Positions 35,377 to 48,339 of a stretch of DNA of 64,000 nt are shown one piece after another. Positions within the stretch are counted from its first letter, which is position 1. The number at the start of each line of letters is the position of its first letter. The stretch is from Selaginella tamariscina (taxonomy: Eukaryota > Streptophyta > Lycopodiopsida > Selaginellales > Selaginellaceae). The notes under the pieces were generated by a model. The model saw nothing but the letters and a program-made list of their open reading frames with translations, was not told the DNA's origin and searched no databases. The stretch lies in the NCBI GenBank assembly GCA_003024785.1, contig PUQB01000230.1, forward strand, positions 259,606-323,605, given 5' to 3'. The position numbers were made by a program, and so were the translations under genes.

Positions 35377-38012
35377 TTGTACCTCAGCACTAAGAATAAA
35401 AAGTGTCATTAATATAAAGTGAATATTATAAACAACATTGTTATTCAAGAGAACTTCCAAGGTTAGATTAGAAGAATATTTTAGGTATACTCTATACAGT
35501 TGTGTGCTCCTAACACTTAGTAGGCAAAATAGTCACCCCCAAAAGCTCCTATTGCACATTCCTCTTCCTCTATTTGTATAACTTCACCCATAACCTCCTT
35601 GACTACTCACTTCTTCCTCTTTGAAGTCTCGTGTTTTGAGTGATAAAGGGAGTAAATTTATCACCATTCTTTATTGTCACATTCAATGTTATTGTTCCCT
35701 AGTGGATCCACTTAGTAGATCAACATTTTATTTTCTTTAGATTCTTTAACAAAATCTTATACATTAAATCATACCATTCAAAATTTACTGCTCATTGTAT
35801 TTTTTTCCTTGAGGCGTACCATTTAGAACTAGTTAAATAATTGTGCCATTCTCTTATGTTTTTTTGGAGTTATATCGGGGTTGTTTTTTTTTCTTTTTCT
35901 TTTCTATAAAGGAAAGTTTAGGATAACATGGATTTAGGATTTAGGTGGTGTGGTCGTTAAATGGAGCCACATCAGTTTAAGATATAATATGGTTAATAAA
36001 TGGATGTTTATATAAAAGACCTTGGGGCCAAGGGTTTGTATTTTAAAAGAACTCGATGCCAAAGGTTTAAAAATGCAAGTGATTTGATATTATGTATAGT
36101 TGTTATGCGTAAATGTTGAAAGACCTTGGCAACAAAGGTTTAATAATATACATTCAAAAAAGAGATTATAAAGAGAGTTTATGATAACTGTTAAATGGAG
36201 CCACATGGGTTAGGCAGTCATCAAATAGATCCACGTGGGTTTTAATATTTAAGATGGCCATTAAACGATGCAATTATTTTAAAAGACTTTGGTTTCAAAG
36301 GTTTAAAATAATATACTCTTTATAACTCACTTTGACATGTATTGTTTAAATCCTTGGTGCCAAAGGTTTTTTAAAATATCCTTGGCACTTAAAATCTTAT
36401 ATAAACACCCCCCATCCAACTGCCATCTTAAATTTAAACCCATGTGACTCATTTAACCACGTACTTCCATTGATGATTATCATAAATTCTCTTTATAATC
36501 CATCATCAAATATATTTTTAAATCCTTAACACTCAGGTCTTTTAAAATAAACACCTTATTCAATTGACATCCTAGATAGTAAACCCACATGAACTCATCC
36601 ACAACTACTACATCTTAAACCCACATGGCTCCATTTAATAAATTTCTTTATAATCCATCGTCAAACCTAAATGAAACCACATGAGTTCATGATTAAGTGC
36701 GGTCGAATATGCCGTGTAATGTTTATGAACAAACTCAAAAAAGGAAGTACTTCTTATATAGAATTTTAAAACGGCAATTTGATGATGAAACTTATTCTTA
36801 TATTTTTTATTGTTGCTAATCTTGTAAACTTTATAAATTTTTAATTTAATTCTAACTTCCACTATAAGAATATACCTAGAAACTTATATTATATACTGGA
36901 TTATATTTTTGGTTGTTGATAAGCCTATACAACTCTATAAATTCCTGAAAGAAAGAAAAGAAAATGAATACTTTATTATCAATTGGTATTTACAGGTATA
37001 TACACCTTCACTCCCTAACATTGACATGCATATATTAAGATCGTGCTATCTTAAACCTTATTATTATAATCCAATGCCAACTCTTATAGAAGCCTTCATA
37101 AACCCCTTGAAAAAATTGAATATGCTTTGAATTCTGTAATCTCGTTATGAGATCGTATAGAAACAATGTATTCATAAAATTAACATCATCGATCTCAACC
37201 TTTCTTCAAGAATATTATTCCCCACCCCAATATTTTAATTATTTTTGTTAAATACAAGTTCTTACTTACTATGACATGAACATGGGTATCAATGTGTATG
37301 ATATACCCATTAACACAAATACTATACATATAAGACCATTGACATAGCCTTGTTACATTTAAGCACAAAATGGAATCTTAAAAGTATATTTATTAGTTGC
37401 AGCTCACTTTGGTATGGTTCTTACTATCTATTTTATACAAGTATTAAGGAAAAATCACAATCCAGCCTCGCATTTATATTAGTGGTAATTAATTAAAACT
37501 TAATTAATTAGAAAATACTAAAACCAGGAAAAAAAATGTATTATATATACCAAATGGTGTATATATATATGAAATGCATTAACCCTGTCTAAATGTATAT
37601 AAAATTATTAACTTAAACTATGATTAAAGGAGGGGCTAAAACTAACCAGCTAATCATGTTTAGAAATCATATTAACCAGAGCTTGGACTTTTTTCATGTT
37701 GGACTAATGGACAACCAACCCCATTGAATATAGGGGGCAACATTCCAGACGCATTCAGTTGTGACGTTTATGTGGGTGACATCTAAAGTAGGTGTCAAAT
37801 TCTTAAGCACTAAACGCAAGATTATGACATGATCGGAAACTAAATAGATCTATTTTAGGAGAAAAGCATACCTATGTCATACGCAAATAAAACACGGACG
37901 ACAACCGGGAATCCAGCAAAACGTTAACGATCACACGTTTTACCGTGGGGTTTCGTTTTATCTGACGACGCACACGCACTTATATACACACGCACACACG
38001 AGTGGTGGAGGG
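35377..38012. other. Intergenic DNA with imperfect inverted repeats
   Basis: 35920-36680 contains repeated AATGGAGCCACATGGG-type and CCTTGGTGCCAAAGG-type motifs on both strands, so the block can fold back on itself; it may be an old foldback or MITE-like remnant. 37470-37560 shares about 70 bp with 47700-47765 (AGTGGTAATTAATTAAA start). No gene is seen. The last 60 bp before 38013 contain a TATA-like CTTATATACAC (about 37979) suited to the downstream gene. Confidence 0.5.
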
Positions 38013-40260
38013 ATGCGCTTAGGTCAGTATTGCGGCGAGAGACGGATCTGCGTTAAGGGGACTGGGCTTGTGTCGGGCCGTGGAATGCGATCCGCAATGT
38101 CGGCCAGTAGCAGCGGCTCCGCATCCGACAGCAGCACGGACTCAACCTCCGCGGATTCAATCTGCCTGGACATGGGCATGCTTCCTTGGGGAGGACAGGT
38201 ACTGTAACTGTCTCGCCCATTTTTAATTTCTCTGGATCTGCATTGCATTTCTCTCTCTCCTTTTTGCAGAATCATCTCGTTCCCACTTCCCATGGTGCAA
38301 TCTCTGTCAACGTCTGCGGAGACCAAGATAAGCCTCCCTTCCTCACTTATCCAGATTTAGCTCTCGACAGTAAGTATACATTGTATATAATATATAGCTT
38401 TCCCAGATAGAGCTCAGCCCAGCACAGATAGGCATTTAGTGTACAATTTCACACACTTGCAAAGTTTGCTTATACCTACACACAGACACATACACACGTA
38501 GTTTTTTAACATACCCTGACACTGCATAGAGGTATGTGTAAGTACGTAAGCTTGTAGGCTTGGCTCTTATTGTACCCTTACACTGCATTGAGGTATCTGT
38601 AAGTCGTAAGCTTCTAGGCTCTCTTATTGTGTATGTGCATTTACGTATCTCTCTCTGTCTCTCTCTCTCTCTACAGCATACATAGTATTGTACATGTTCA
38701 TGCTATCCACACACACTACTCATGCCATGTATTCTGTGATCAGCTGTATCCTGCTTTGAGGGGCTCTTTTCATGCCGGGAGGCGTCGTCCTTGTTATTTC
38801 ACAACTTTTGCATTTATCATATTGAAGCACCTGGTCACGAGGTTAGCACGCACTACACTGTATTTCATTTATTTTTCTCAATCACTTTATATAGTTCGGT
38901 GCTCCCGCAATGGCATCCAATGCTCGCGTTCTTTCGGTTGATGAATTGTCTGATCAAGTTGCTGAAATCTGTGATCATTTTGGGTAAGTTTTGTGGTGAT
39001 AATGTAGCATGATGAGGACTAAATCCTTCTAATGTTTCAGTCTGCAAGAAGTTATTTGCATGGTGTGGCAGCTGGTGCTTACATACTGGAGTTTGTTCGC
39101 GGTAATACTTAAATTATGATCATTTACATAGATAATTATTTTCATTTATAAACATTCATTTATATAATGAGTTAATTCACATACAGATAATTATATTTGT
39201 GTACTACAGCTCAAGTACCGTGAGCGTGTTTCTGGCCTTGTTCTGGTCTCTCCTATCTGTCGGGCTCCCACCTGGTCTGAGTGGTTGTATGATAAGGTTG
39301 TGTGTGTGTGTTGGGGGGAGGGGGGGGGAGAGATGTTAATCATGCGATTTTGTTTGATCAGGCAATCATTAACATACTTTACTTCATGGGTATGTGTTCG
39401 TTCGTGCGGGAGAGCCTACTGCAACGATACTTCAGTCCAGTAAGAATGAGAATTAGTATATTGCATTCAATATATCGCATACTAAACACAACTATCTTGC
39501 AGGACACTTTGTCCTCCGTAGAGTCTGGAGCTTTCACAACGTTTCAGAGGGTATTTAACCATATTCGTTGTATTGTATTTGTTATTCCTACTTGTGACTT
39601 TGTTAACAGGTGCTGGATGAGAGAGAGGGCAGAAACGTGATGTACTTCTTGCAAACACTTCACCGGTAAACACACACACACACGACGCACATACACACAT
39701 GCATGTGACATCTCGTGAAAATGGCTACTTATATGAATTTGTATCTTACGACGTACCATGTAGTCTATAATCTACAGTCTTAGCTTATCATTAAAGAGCC
39801 TAGTTGAGTCTTTTGTGCAGGAGGAAGGATTTGACGGCAGGATTGAGGAACCTGAAGTGCAAAACGCTTATCTTTGTTGGAGAACATTCACCTTTTTACG
39901 CTGATGCTGTTCATATTAACTCCGAGATGCAAACATCGTCTGCTGCACTTGTGGTGGTAAGTAGTATTATTGCATCTCTCTCTCTCTGCATTTAGTTGAT
40001 TAGTGCTTGCTTAAACTAATGAAGGTGCAAGCATGTGGCTCACTGGTGACGGAGGAGCAACCATTGTCCATGCTAGTACCAATCGAGTACTTTTTGAAGA
40101 GTTTTGGGTTTTGCAAGCCCGTGGCAGACTCGAGCCAGAATTCAACTCCACCAACAAGCCGTTAAGTTTACCATGCATCTCCCCCGAGCTTTTGTCACCG
40201 GAAAGCTTAGGCCTTAAACTCAAGCCCATCAAGACTAGAGCACCTGTTGATGACTTCTAG
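38013..40260 (+). CDS. NDL: NDL/NDRG-like protein (N-myc downregulated-like), 11 exons
   Basis: Plant NDL proteins have a non-catalytic alpha/beta-hydrolase fold and act with G-protein beta subunits in auxin transport. Exons: 38013-38198, 38270-38369, 38744-38841, 38895-38983, 39041-39101, 39210-39296, 39362-39439, 39503-39550, 39610-39665, 39821-39956, 40025-40260, all with GT/AG borders. Family motifs in order: [102 protein letters not shown]. The start could instead be the inner Met about 25 residues later. Two frame problems: exon 5 has a base lost and a base gained, so about ten residues are read out of family register, and the last exon meets TAA at 40163-40165 while the conserved C-terminus lies in another frame. 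Intact otherwise; could be a pseudogene or contain small sequence errors. Confidence 0.88.
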
Positions 40261-40634
40261 TATATTCCCTCTTTTTATTGTTTTCATTTTTTGTTTTTGG
40301 AGAGTACTTGGTATATTTCGGCGGGTAGGAGAAGGAGAATAAGCTGGTCTGTTTCTTGGGCCAGACTACATTCTTTCCATCGCATTAGCGTGGAAATAAC
40401 TACTTGTACATGATGTTTCTCTTGTATAAACGAATTTTTCAATAGACTGGTTTATTCTCTTAAGATTTATAGTGTTACATAAAATATACACTGGAATATG
40501 AGCATATGAATCCAGAATGTGCTCACACCCTTGTAGTTGAAGAGTTGGTCGAACAATATATATGGTCATTGTTGAGCACTGGAAGATGGAAAGTCAAAAA
40601 GGACAAGCGTTTAGGAACTATAAACTCAACACGC
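40261..40634. other. Convergent 3' spacer between NDL and SH2 genes
   Basis: 374 bp of AT-rich DNA between the stop codons of two converging genes; it must hold both polyadenylation regions. I see no other feature. Confidence 0.6.
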
Positions 40635-43600
40635 CTACCTAAATGGCCGAGAAAGCTCTGGTTGCGACAAAAGCAGCTCCGACAGAGCTTGTTGGCCCTC
40701 ATCCCTGTCCACATTCTTACCGACACATGAAAAAGCTGGCCTGTCAAATCCATCTCTATTACTGCTTGCATACATCAAAGCTGGTGTGTGTGAGAGAGAG
40801 AGATTACCGGATTCTAGTGTCGAGGTTGAGGAGCCTGTGATTGACTTTCATGTCATGGCCAAGGTAGCTAATGACCAGAGCACCAGCGTCAGGGTGGGGC
40901 CACAAACGGGAGGCAGCAAACCGTATGACGAACGTGCCTGGCTTCGGTACACTCTTTAGGAGCTCCTCCGAGTCCCTGCGTGATATCATGCCGTGGATCC
41001 ACTTGGGCGTCATGCTTTCCCAAGTTCTACGTATCTGTGGACTGGCTATGGCCAATGCTACTGGATACAGCCACTGCCACAGCCTGTCGAATTGCTCTCT
41101 TGTTGTTACGTCTCCGCTCCCACTTATCTGTTGCATGAACTCACAGTCCTACAAACCAAACAGTCTTCACCAAGTTCTATACAAGTGCTTGTATATTTCA
41201 CGCTCTCTCTCATCAGTTTAAGATTATCTTAGTTAACTGATCATGAACACCAGCTTATGTACCTACCTTGGTGTTGAAACGCCTTGTAGTCGGGCCAGTA
41301 ATGTGGCAGAAGCACTCTTCGAGCTTAACAAACAGGTTAGACCATGAAACGGACGGGCCATCTCTACACACTTGTTTCCAGACTTCTTCCCCTTCACGGA
41401 GCAACTTCTTTGAAATTAACACTTGGTATCTGCACAATCAAAAAGACAATCAAGAAACAATCTTGATTATATTTCTTGATTTTCTTTTACCCATTGTGGT
41501 GACAGCCAGTGTACTGAGAAACTCTACCCGCAAATTCTTGGACTTCTTCGTCACTTTTGTTCAGCATGAGTGCTCTCAGAAATGCAGCTCGGCTCGCAAC
41601 TGTCTCCAGGCAGTACTTGAATACAATGAAGTCCGGGAATGCCTTCTCCGCAGTCACAGGTAAGTTCTTCTGTTCAAGCATTTCAATTAAGAAAAATAAA
41701 CGCACTCTTAGTACCAGTTGTGTACCTGTTCTTGTACAGGCTTGTGAGCTTGCGGTGTACTTGAGTACAGAAGAGGTGGTGTAGCACCAGCAACCACTTC
41801 GGTTCTCATCGGACTTTCATACGCTTTCGGTTTATCTTCCGTCGTCCGGGGCACTTTGCCAGGCGGGACTAGCTTAGGTGCCCCGCCGTCACTTTGTCAT
41901 CCTTCACTGGTAAGTTTGAACCTGTATACATGGCTAGTCCTCTTGAGTCAAACCCATCGTTGCAATGTTTTAGAGATAAACTCACTGTCCACGGGATAAA
42001 CAGCCGTGAGTGAACGCTTCCATGGAGCTGACGGTTGCCGGGTATTCCTGTTGCGGGACACACATCTTATAGGCCGTGAGAACACTCTCAGAAATGGATA
42101 CTTCGGCACATTTGGTGACTCGAAGCAGACGCGGAACAATCTGTTGTCGCACTTGGATGATAGCTGTTAACAGAGTTCACAGTGAGTTTATACGCACATC
42201 AAGACCAAAGTTACTTGTGAGATCTTAAGCTTAAAAGAAGCTCTGCGTGAACAAGCTTGATGGGTCTCTCCGTGGAAGGAAACTCTACTCCATCAAATGT
42301 TGTGAGGAGCGGCGCTTCCGCATCATCTTTCGGCTTTTCCACTAAGTATCCGGTGTCAGCGTACACAAGCGAGGCAACCAGCTGAAAGTCAAATACGTCA
42401 AACCACACACTCTCTCTCTCTCTCTCACACGCGCGTGTGTGTGATACCTCGATATCTTTGTGAATGGCACGTCCTAGAGCATCCAGTAAAAACCACGTCA
42501 AGAGCAAAGTTTCTGCGGCAGGAAGCCTGCCAGTAAAATGTTTAAAATATGTCTCACATTCTTATGTATCTATGTACACTAACTATCACTAAACAGCAAA
42601 CGTACACATCACGTGTGTATATACATATACAAACCTTGCCTCCAACTACACTCCATACACCATCTCCTCCCTCTTCAACTTCATGCTCCTCTGAACCACC
42701 TGTTGAGCCATCAAGTGCTAATTCTAAAGGTGGACTCTGCAACAACATCATCATGTACAGATATAACAGCATACAATGTACACAAACATAACATTCGTAA
42801 ATAGCAGCGTTACCTTAACGTAATGGTTTCGTGACCGATGGTTGTGGCAAAGCACAGACATGATGTGCAAAAGCCTGTACAGAGCTGCTACGGTTGTACC
42901 CATCGCCACCAGAAAGAACAAGTGTCTCTGTATCTTGTGTATATGGAGCAAACGACGTAGGTTTCTCCCCGGTTACCACTCCATCCATGTGTAGACGTGC
43001 AATACTATGACCCAGCTGGACAACATCAAATGCAGAGTCAAAGAAAAGAATATACCCATACGAGATGGGCACGATGCCAAGAGCGGGCATTTGCTGTCAT
43101 TTGATGTTTCTATATGCATGTATGTATATACGTATTACCTCGCAGCCTATGTGTAGCCATTTCTCAATGGGGCAACTCTGGTCAGAGACCACAAAGTCGG
43201 GACTTGCCAGTGGTTGCAACACCAAACGCAGCTCTGCATCAAGTGAAAGGAAAGGAACCGATGGCTGTACCCTGGCACTCGACTGTACAACACATATAAG
43301 AAGACGCACACAGATACATAGCTACTTGCCTGACGGATGATGACACCGTGCCGGTTGCCCTTGAGAAGATACATCCAGAAGCAGAGAGTGAAAGTACCAT
43401 TTTCATGAGTAAACTCTTTGGTGAGGTTCACTTGCAGCTTATCTAGTGATAGATAGTCCTCGTTATCGAATACGGCAAGAGCTGCTTTGGACCCTTTGAT
43501 CGCCATTTCTAATCCAGCAACACATTCATTGATTAGAGAGCAGACATCACGAAATGACAGAGTGAATGCAGATTCAGGAAATCAATAGCTCACCTAGTTC

Positions 43601-43693
43601 ATAGATCGCACGCTCAGAAGCGAGTTCATCCTTCACAGGAAAAGGAGCCTCCCCTTCCGTACGCGAATGCCTTGTGGACCAGTCATATTCCGT
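40635..43693 (-). CDS. Plant SH2-domain protein (STAT-type linker-SH2, SHA/SHB family)
   Basis: Land plants have one small SH2 family resembling the STAT linker plus SH2. Exons on the minus strand: 43508-43330, 43282-43139, 43015-42814, 42736-42635, 42526-42448, 42381-42215, 42163-41726, 41669-41491, 41429-41267, 41148-40808, 40740-40635; an upstream exon ending at 43594 (EYDWSTRHSRTEG...RAIYEL) splices in frame and may carry the N-terminus. Order: LamG-like sandwich (FTLCFWMYLLKGNRHG, SCPIEKWLHIGCE, GGDGY), middle region (PIRCVSRNRNTRQ, DFIVFKYCLE), STAT-like linker (FDRLWQWLYPVA, TPKWIHGMI), SH2 (PGTFVIRFAASRLWPHPDAG, with the FxxR arginine) and a tail SELLLSQPELSRPFR. Exons 3, 5 and 6 each need a one-base shift, and exon 7 has a compensated shift. 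Transcribed toward NDL. Confidence 0.87.
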
Positions 43694-43840
43694 ACTTACC
43701 GGTCAACAGCCACCTTATTAGGTTTCGGAGGATATTCCTAATTCGCTTTGAATTGCAAGTGAACGGCTAAGATTAACTCGTTAACGTTTTCGAATAACTG
43801 AATTTCAATTTATTCCCACACAAAAGCACAATACAGCAAC

Positions 43841-44980
<1,140 letters not shown>

Positions 44981-45398
44981 TCTTGTGACCGGATGTACAA
45001 ATCTCTAGGAGGGAAGGTGCCAATTTATAGTCTAATACTAACACGTGCTGGCACGTCTGTCTACATTTTTTTACATGGATATGGGAGGGCGTTACGATGA
45101 AACCGATTACGGCACCCCTCTCAATTGACGATCTTATTGCGTGAAAGCTAGACTCTAGCCTACAATGTGTGAATTGACCTTGTATTGTTTTATTCTGGTT
45201 TCTTCGATCATGGATCAAGGGCCACCACGTTGGGGTATATTTTAAATGTTTTCTGGCGCGAATCCGTGCCATTTCGACGTGCGTCTGCGCGTTCGTCATC
45301 ACGGTCGGTGTTTTGACTTGTGAGCTCATTATCATCACGATTCCACAGTTGGTTCTTGTTCTTTCGTATACTCCATCCACACCAAAACAGGCAAGTGC
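44981..45398. promoter_or_regulatory. Peroxidase upstream region
   Basis: 418 bp between the PPR stop and the peroxidase start. No second gene is seen. The minus-strand sequence ACTATAAATTGG just upstream of the ATG (plus about 45030) is a TATA-box candidate for the peroxidase. Confidence 0.45.
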
Positions 45399-47466
45399 CT
45401 ATTCAGATCCGCTGGGACTATAACTCAGCTCAAGTAAGTTCCTAGTCACATCTCTATGTTGATAAGCGGCAACACAATGGATCTGACATGCACCAAGAAG
45501 AGCTCCCCATGTTAGAATGTCTGGGGAGCATGGCATCTCACGTACAACCTGGTGAGCATGTCCCAAGTTACCCGCTCGACCGAGCATGTCAGCCACAGAA
45601 CCGAAGTGCTCCTGACAGGCAGCGATCTCAAAGTCCATGCTCATACACAAAAACTGCTTTAGCCCTTGTCCCAACCTTCCTCCGTGGCTTGAGGCCGTCA
45701 TAAGACTGGAAAACGTCCGTTCATCCGGCATGAAGCCTTCCATAGCCATCTCCATGAGGAGCTCTAACCTCTGTTCCCAATGTGCATATGCCGATATCAT
45801 TAGTGTTGTACGACACCAGGTTCTTCTCCGGCATCATCCTGAACAGATGTCCTCGTCTCTTGTATGTGCCTGCTACCTGCAAGTTGACCAAGGATTGTGT
45901 TCCAGGATACTTGATCCTTCATAGGCATACACTTGAAGGTAGCTGCAGGTTGCTCAGAACAGAACAACATCAAGTTCCATGATACAATGCTGTGCTCCGG
46001 CATCTCCGCAAACATATCAGAAACAGCAGCATTATCCCCACATTTCACATGAGCAGCAAGCATTGCGGTCCATGCCACTATATTCCTCCGTGTCATTCCC
46101 GAAAAGATCTCCCTTGCTTTGGCAAATTGGCCAGAGCAAGCGTATCCTACAAGCAACATTGTCAAAGACTGGGGCTCCCTCTCAGGTATTGCGTTGAGTA
46201 TACTTTCGGCTTCCTGTAGCCTACCATCCTGCACGTATGCATGAACCATCGCATTCCAAGCTACCGAGTCCCATCTCGGCATTGCATCAAAAACCTCCCT
46301 TGCCTCTTGAACATTCCTCACCCGGGCATATGCCGACAGCATGATGGTCCAAGTCGTGACTTCCTTTACGGACATCTCCTCAAAGAAAGCCTTGGCTTCG
46401 GAAACTTGTAGGTTCTCACAGTAGGCCATAAGCATCGCGTTCCATGCTGGAACGTCGTGTTCCAGCATGCCTTGAAAAATGGACCTGGCTTCCTCAACTC
46501 GACCATCTGACGAGCACGCTGAGATGACAAGTGTGCAAGAAACCTCATTGCAATAAGGCATACTGCAGAACACAGACCGGGCCTGTTGTAGGAGCCCCTC
46601 GCTAACATACGCCTGGAGCAGGATAGTCCAGGTCACAAGTCCTGCTTCTGGGATGCTAATGAACATGGTCAGCACCTGCTGGATTTCCCCTCTCCGGGCA
46701 TATGCTGCCATAAGAGAGTTCCAGGAAAAGGCATCGCGCTCTGGCATCCTTTCGAACAAACCTCTTGCTTCATGGAGTTGGGAGTTTTGTGCGTACGCCC
46801 TGAGCATGGCATTGTACGAGACCACATTCCGAAGTGGCATCCGTTGGAACAAATCGAATGCAGCTTCCGCATGCCCCGTTTGGACGTATGCTACGAGAAC
46901 ACTTGTCCAGGAGACGACACTCGGTTCTGGCATGATGAGCAAGGTATTCATAGCCTCTTGTACATCTCCCCTCTGTACGTCGGCTGTATGAGAGAATTCC
47001 ATGACAGCTGGTCTGTTTCTGGCATGGAGTGGAATAGGAAGGAGACTTGATCAAGATGCCCACTCTGGGCATAACCTGCCATCAAGGAGTTCCATGCGAT
47101 TAAGTCCCTCTGTGGCATCCGATCAAACAGCTCTCGTGCTTGATCAATGCAGCCATTCTCAGACAACGCGACCAGGATCATGTTCCAGGAGAAGATATTC
47201 GGATTCTGGATTGTGTTGAAGACAGATAATGCTTCCCGCGCATCTCCACACATTCCATACATACGCACAATGAGATTGGCCAGGTATGTGCTGTGTTTGT
47301 TGCACTCGTCCTCTAAGATACGGCGGTGCAAGGTCCTTGCTGCACATAGATTCCGCTGCTGCCCGCAAGTTCGGAGCGGAAATGCCCACTCGTGCGCATT
47401 TGAATTCCTAGCCGTTAGATGGAGCATTCCAGCCCCGTAAGAGATATATAATAGATTCATATACAT
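45399..47466 (-). CDS. PPR protein with a run of 31-residue S-type motifs, three frame breaks
   Basis: Start ATG 47466 and stop near 45399. The first ~160 residues contain early motifs (ANLIVRMYGMCGDAREALSV, LIAWNSLMAGYAQSGHLDQ). From 47000 to about 45860 the repeats are almost exactly 31 residues each, for example VVSYNAMLRAYAQNSQLHEA, AFSWNSLMAAYARRGEIQQV, SVAWNAMVHAYVQDGRLQEA and IVAWTAMLAAHVKCGDNAAV, the S/SS type. The end (DERTFSSLMTASSHGG, SVADMLGRAGNLGHAH, ILTWGALLGACQIH) enters an E motif and stops early, with no DYW domain. One-base breaks sit near 46985, 45855 and 45812. No introns. Probably organellar RNA-binding, if functional. The frame breaks could be sequence errors. Confidence 0.85.
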
Positions 47467-48339
47467 TTAATTTTCTGCATTAATGGATAAAGACTTCTGT
47501 GAAGATCGAGCGGAGTTTCTTAGGATAATAATATTTTTATTCTAGCATATATTTATTTATGTGACTAAATATTTTTTTTTTTAACATTCAATATGGATAA
47601 TCTCGTGATTTACTTATTTCTCTTAATTCTTTCTCTGGTTTTTTCTTATAATTTTTCTTTTCTTTTCTTTATGTTCCGAACGCTTTTACATTCCAGCCAC
47701 TTAGTGGTAATTAATTAAACTTAGCTAATTAATAAATATTAAAAATCAGAAAAGAAATATTATACGAGTTATACATGTGCACATCGTAATAAAAAGTGTA
47801 ATACATATTTTATATTTATATATATAATAGTTAGTTCTCTCTCTTTTACACATATCTTTACATGTGAAGTGTGTAATATATATGTATAATGTGAGCAACA
47901 TACCCTTTGCAATCTAACATAAGTATATTAAATTTCTTATTTTTTGCAGGCAAGCTTTTATTTCCACGCTAGAAAATACATATCATTAGCATTAAAATAC
48001 ATATCATTGGCATCAAATCAAGGTTCTCTTGTGGCATTACCTAGATTCAAACCTACTTTGTTGGGGAGATTCTCCCATTGCAATGTGTGTGAGTGTGTGA
48101 GACAAGTGTGTTTATGTGAAAGAGAGAAAAATGTGTGTGTGCAAGAGAGAGAGAGATGTGTGTTTGTGTGAGAGAGAAAAAAAGAGAATAAATGTGTGTG
48201 TACGTGTGAGAGAAAAAAATTTAATTTTGATTTTACAATTCCAATAAATAATATATAAATTTAATTTGCATAAATAACACATGTTATTAGGATTATTAAT
48301 ACAAATGTTCGACATATACACCTACATATATTGGTCACA
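47467..48339. repeat. AT-rich repeat unit, direct copy 1
   Basis: 47760-48180 is a direct repeat of 51470-51790 (ACATGTGCA...GTGTAATACATATTTTATA, CTAACATAAGTA, TTTGTTGGGGAGATTC, GTGTGTGAGAGA). The AGTGGTAATTAATTAAA start at 47707 also occurs at 37480. No coding potential; the 3' part is a GT/GA simple repeat. Confidence 0.6.

Noticed and set aside
36635-37130. Two opposing 73-75 codon ORFs in the intergenic region before NDL
   Set aside because: Lys/Asn/Tyr/Ile-rich products typical of random AT-rich DNA; no splice or family support.
41925-41960. A mini-intron to repair the frame in SH2 exon 7 (GTTTGA...ACAG)
   Set aside because: It would be only about 32 nt, too short for a plant spliceosomal intron, and does not restore the downstream frame.
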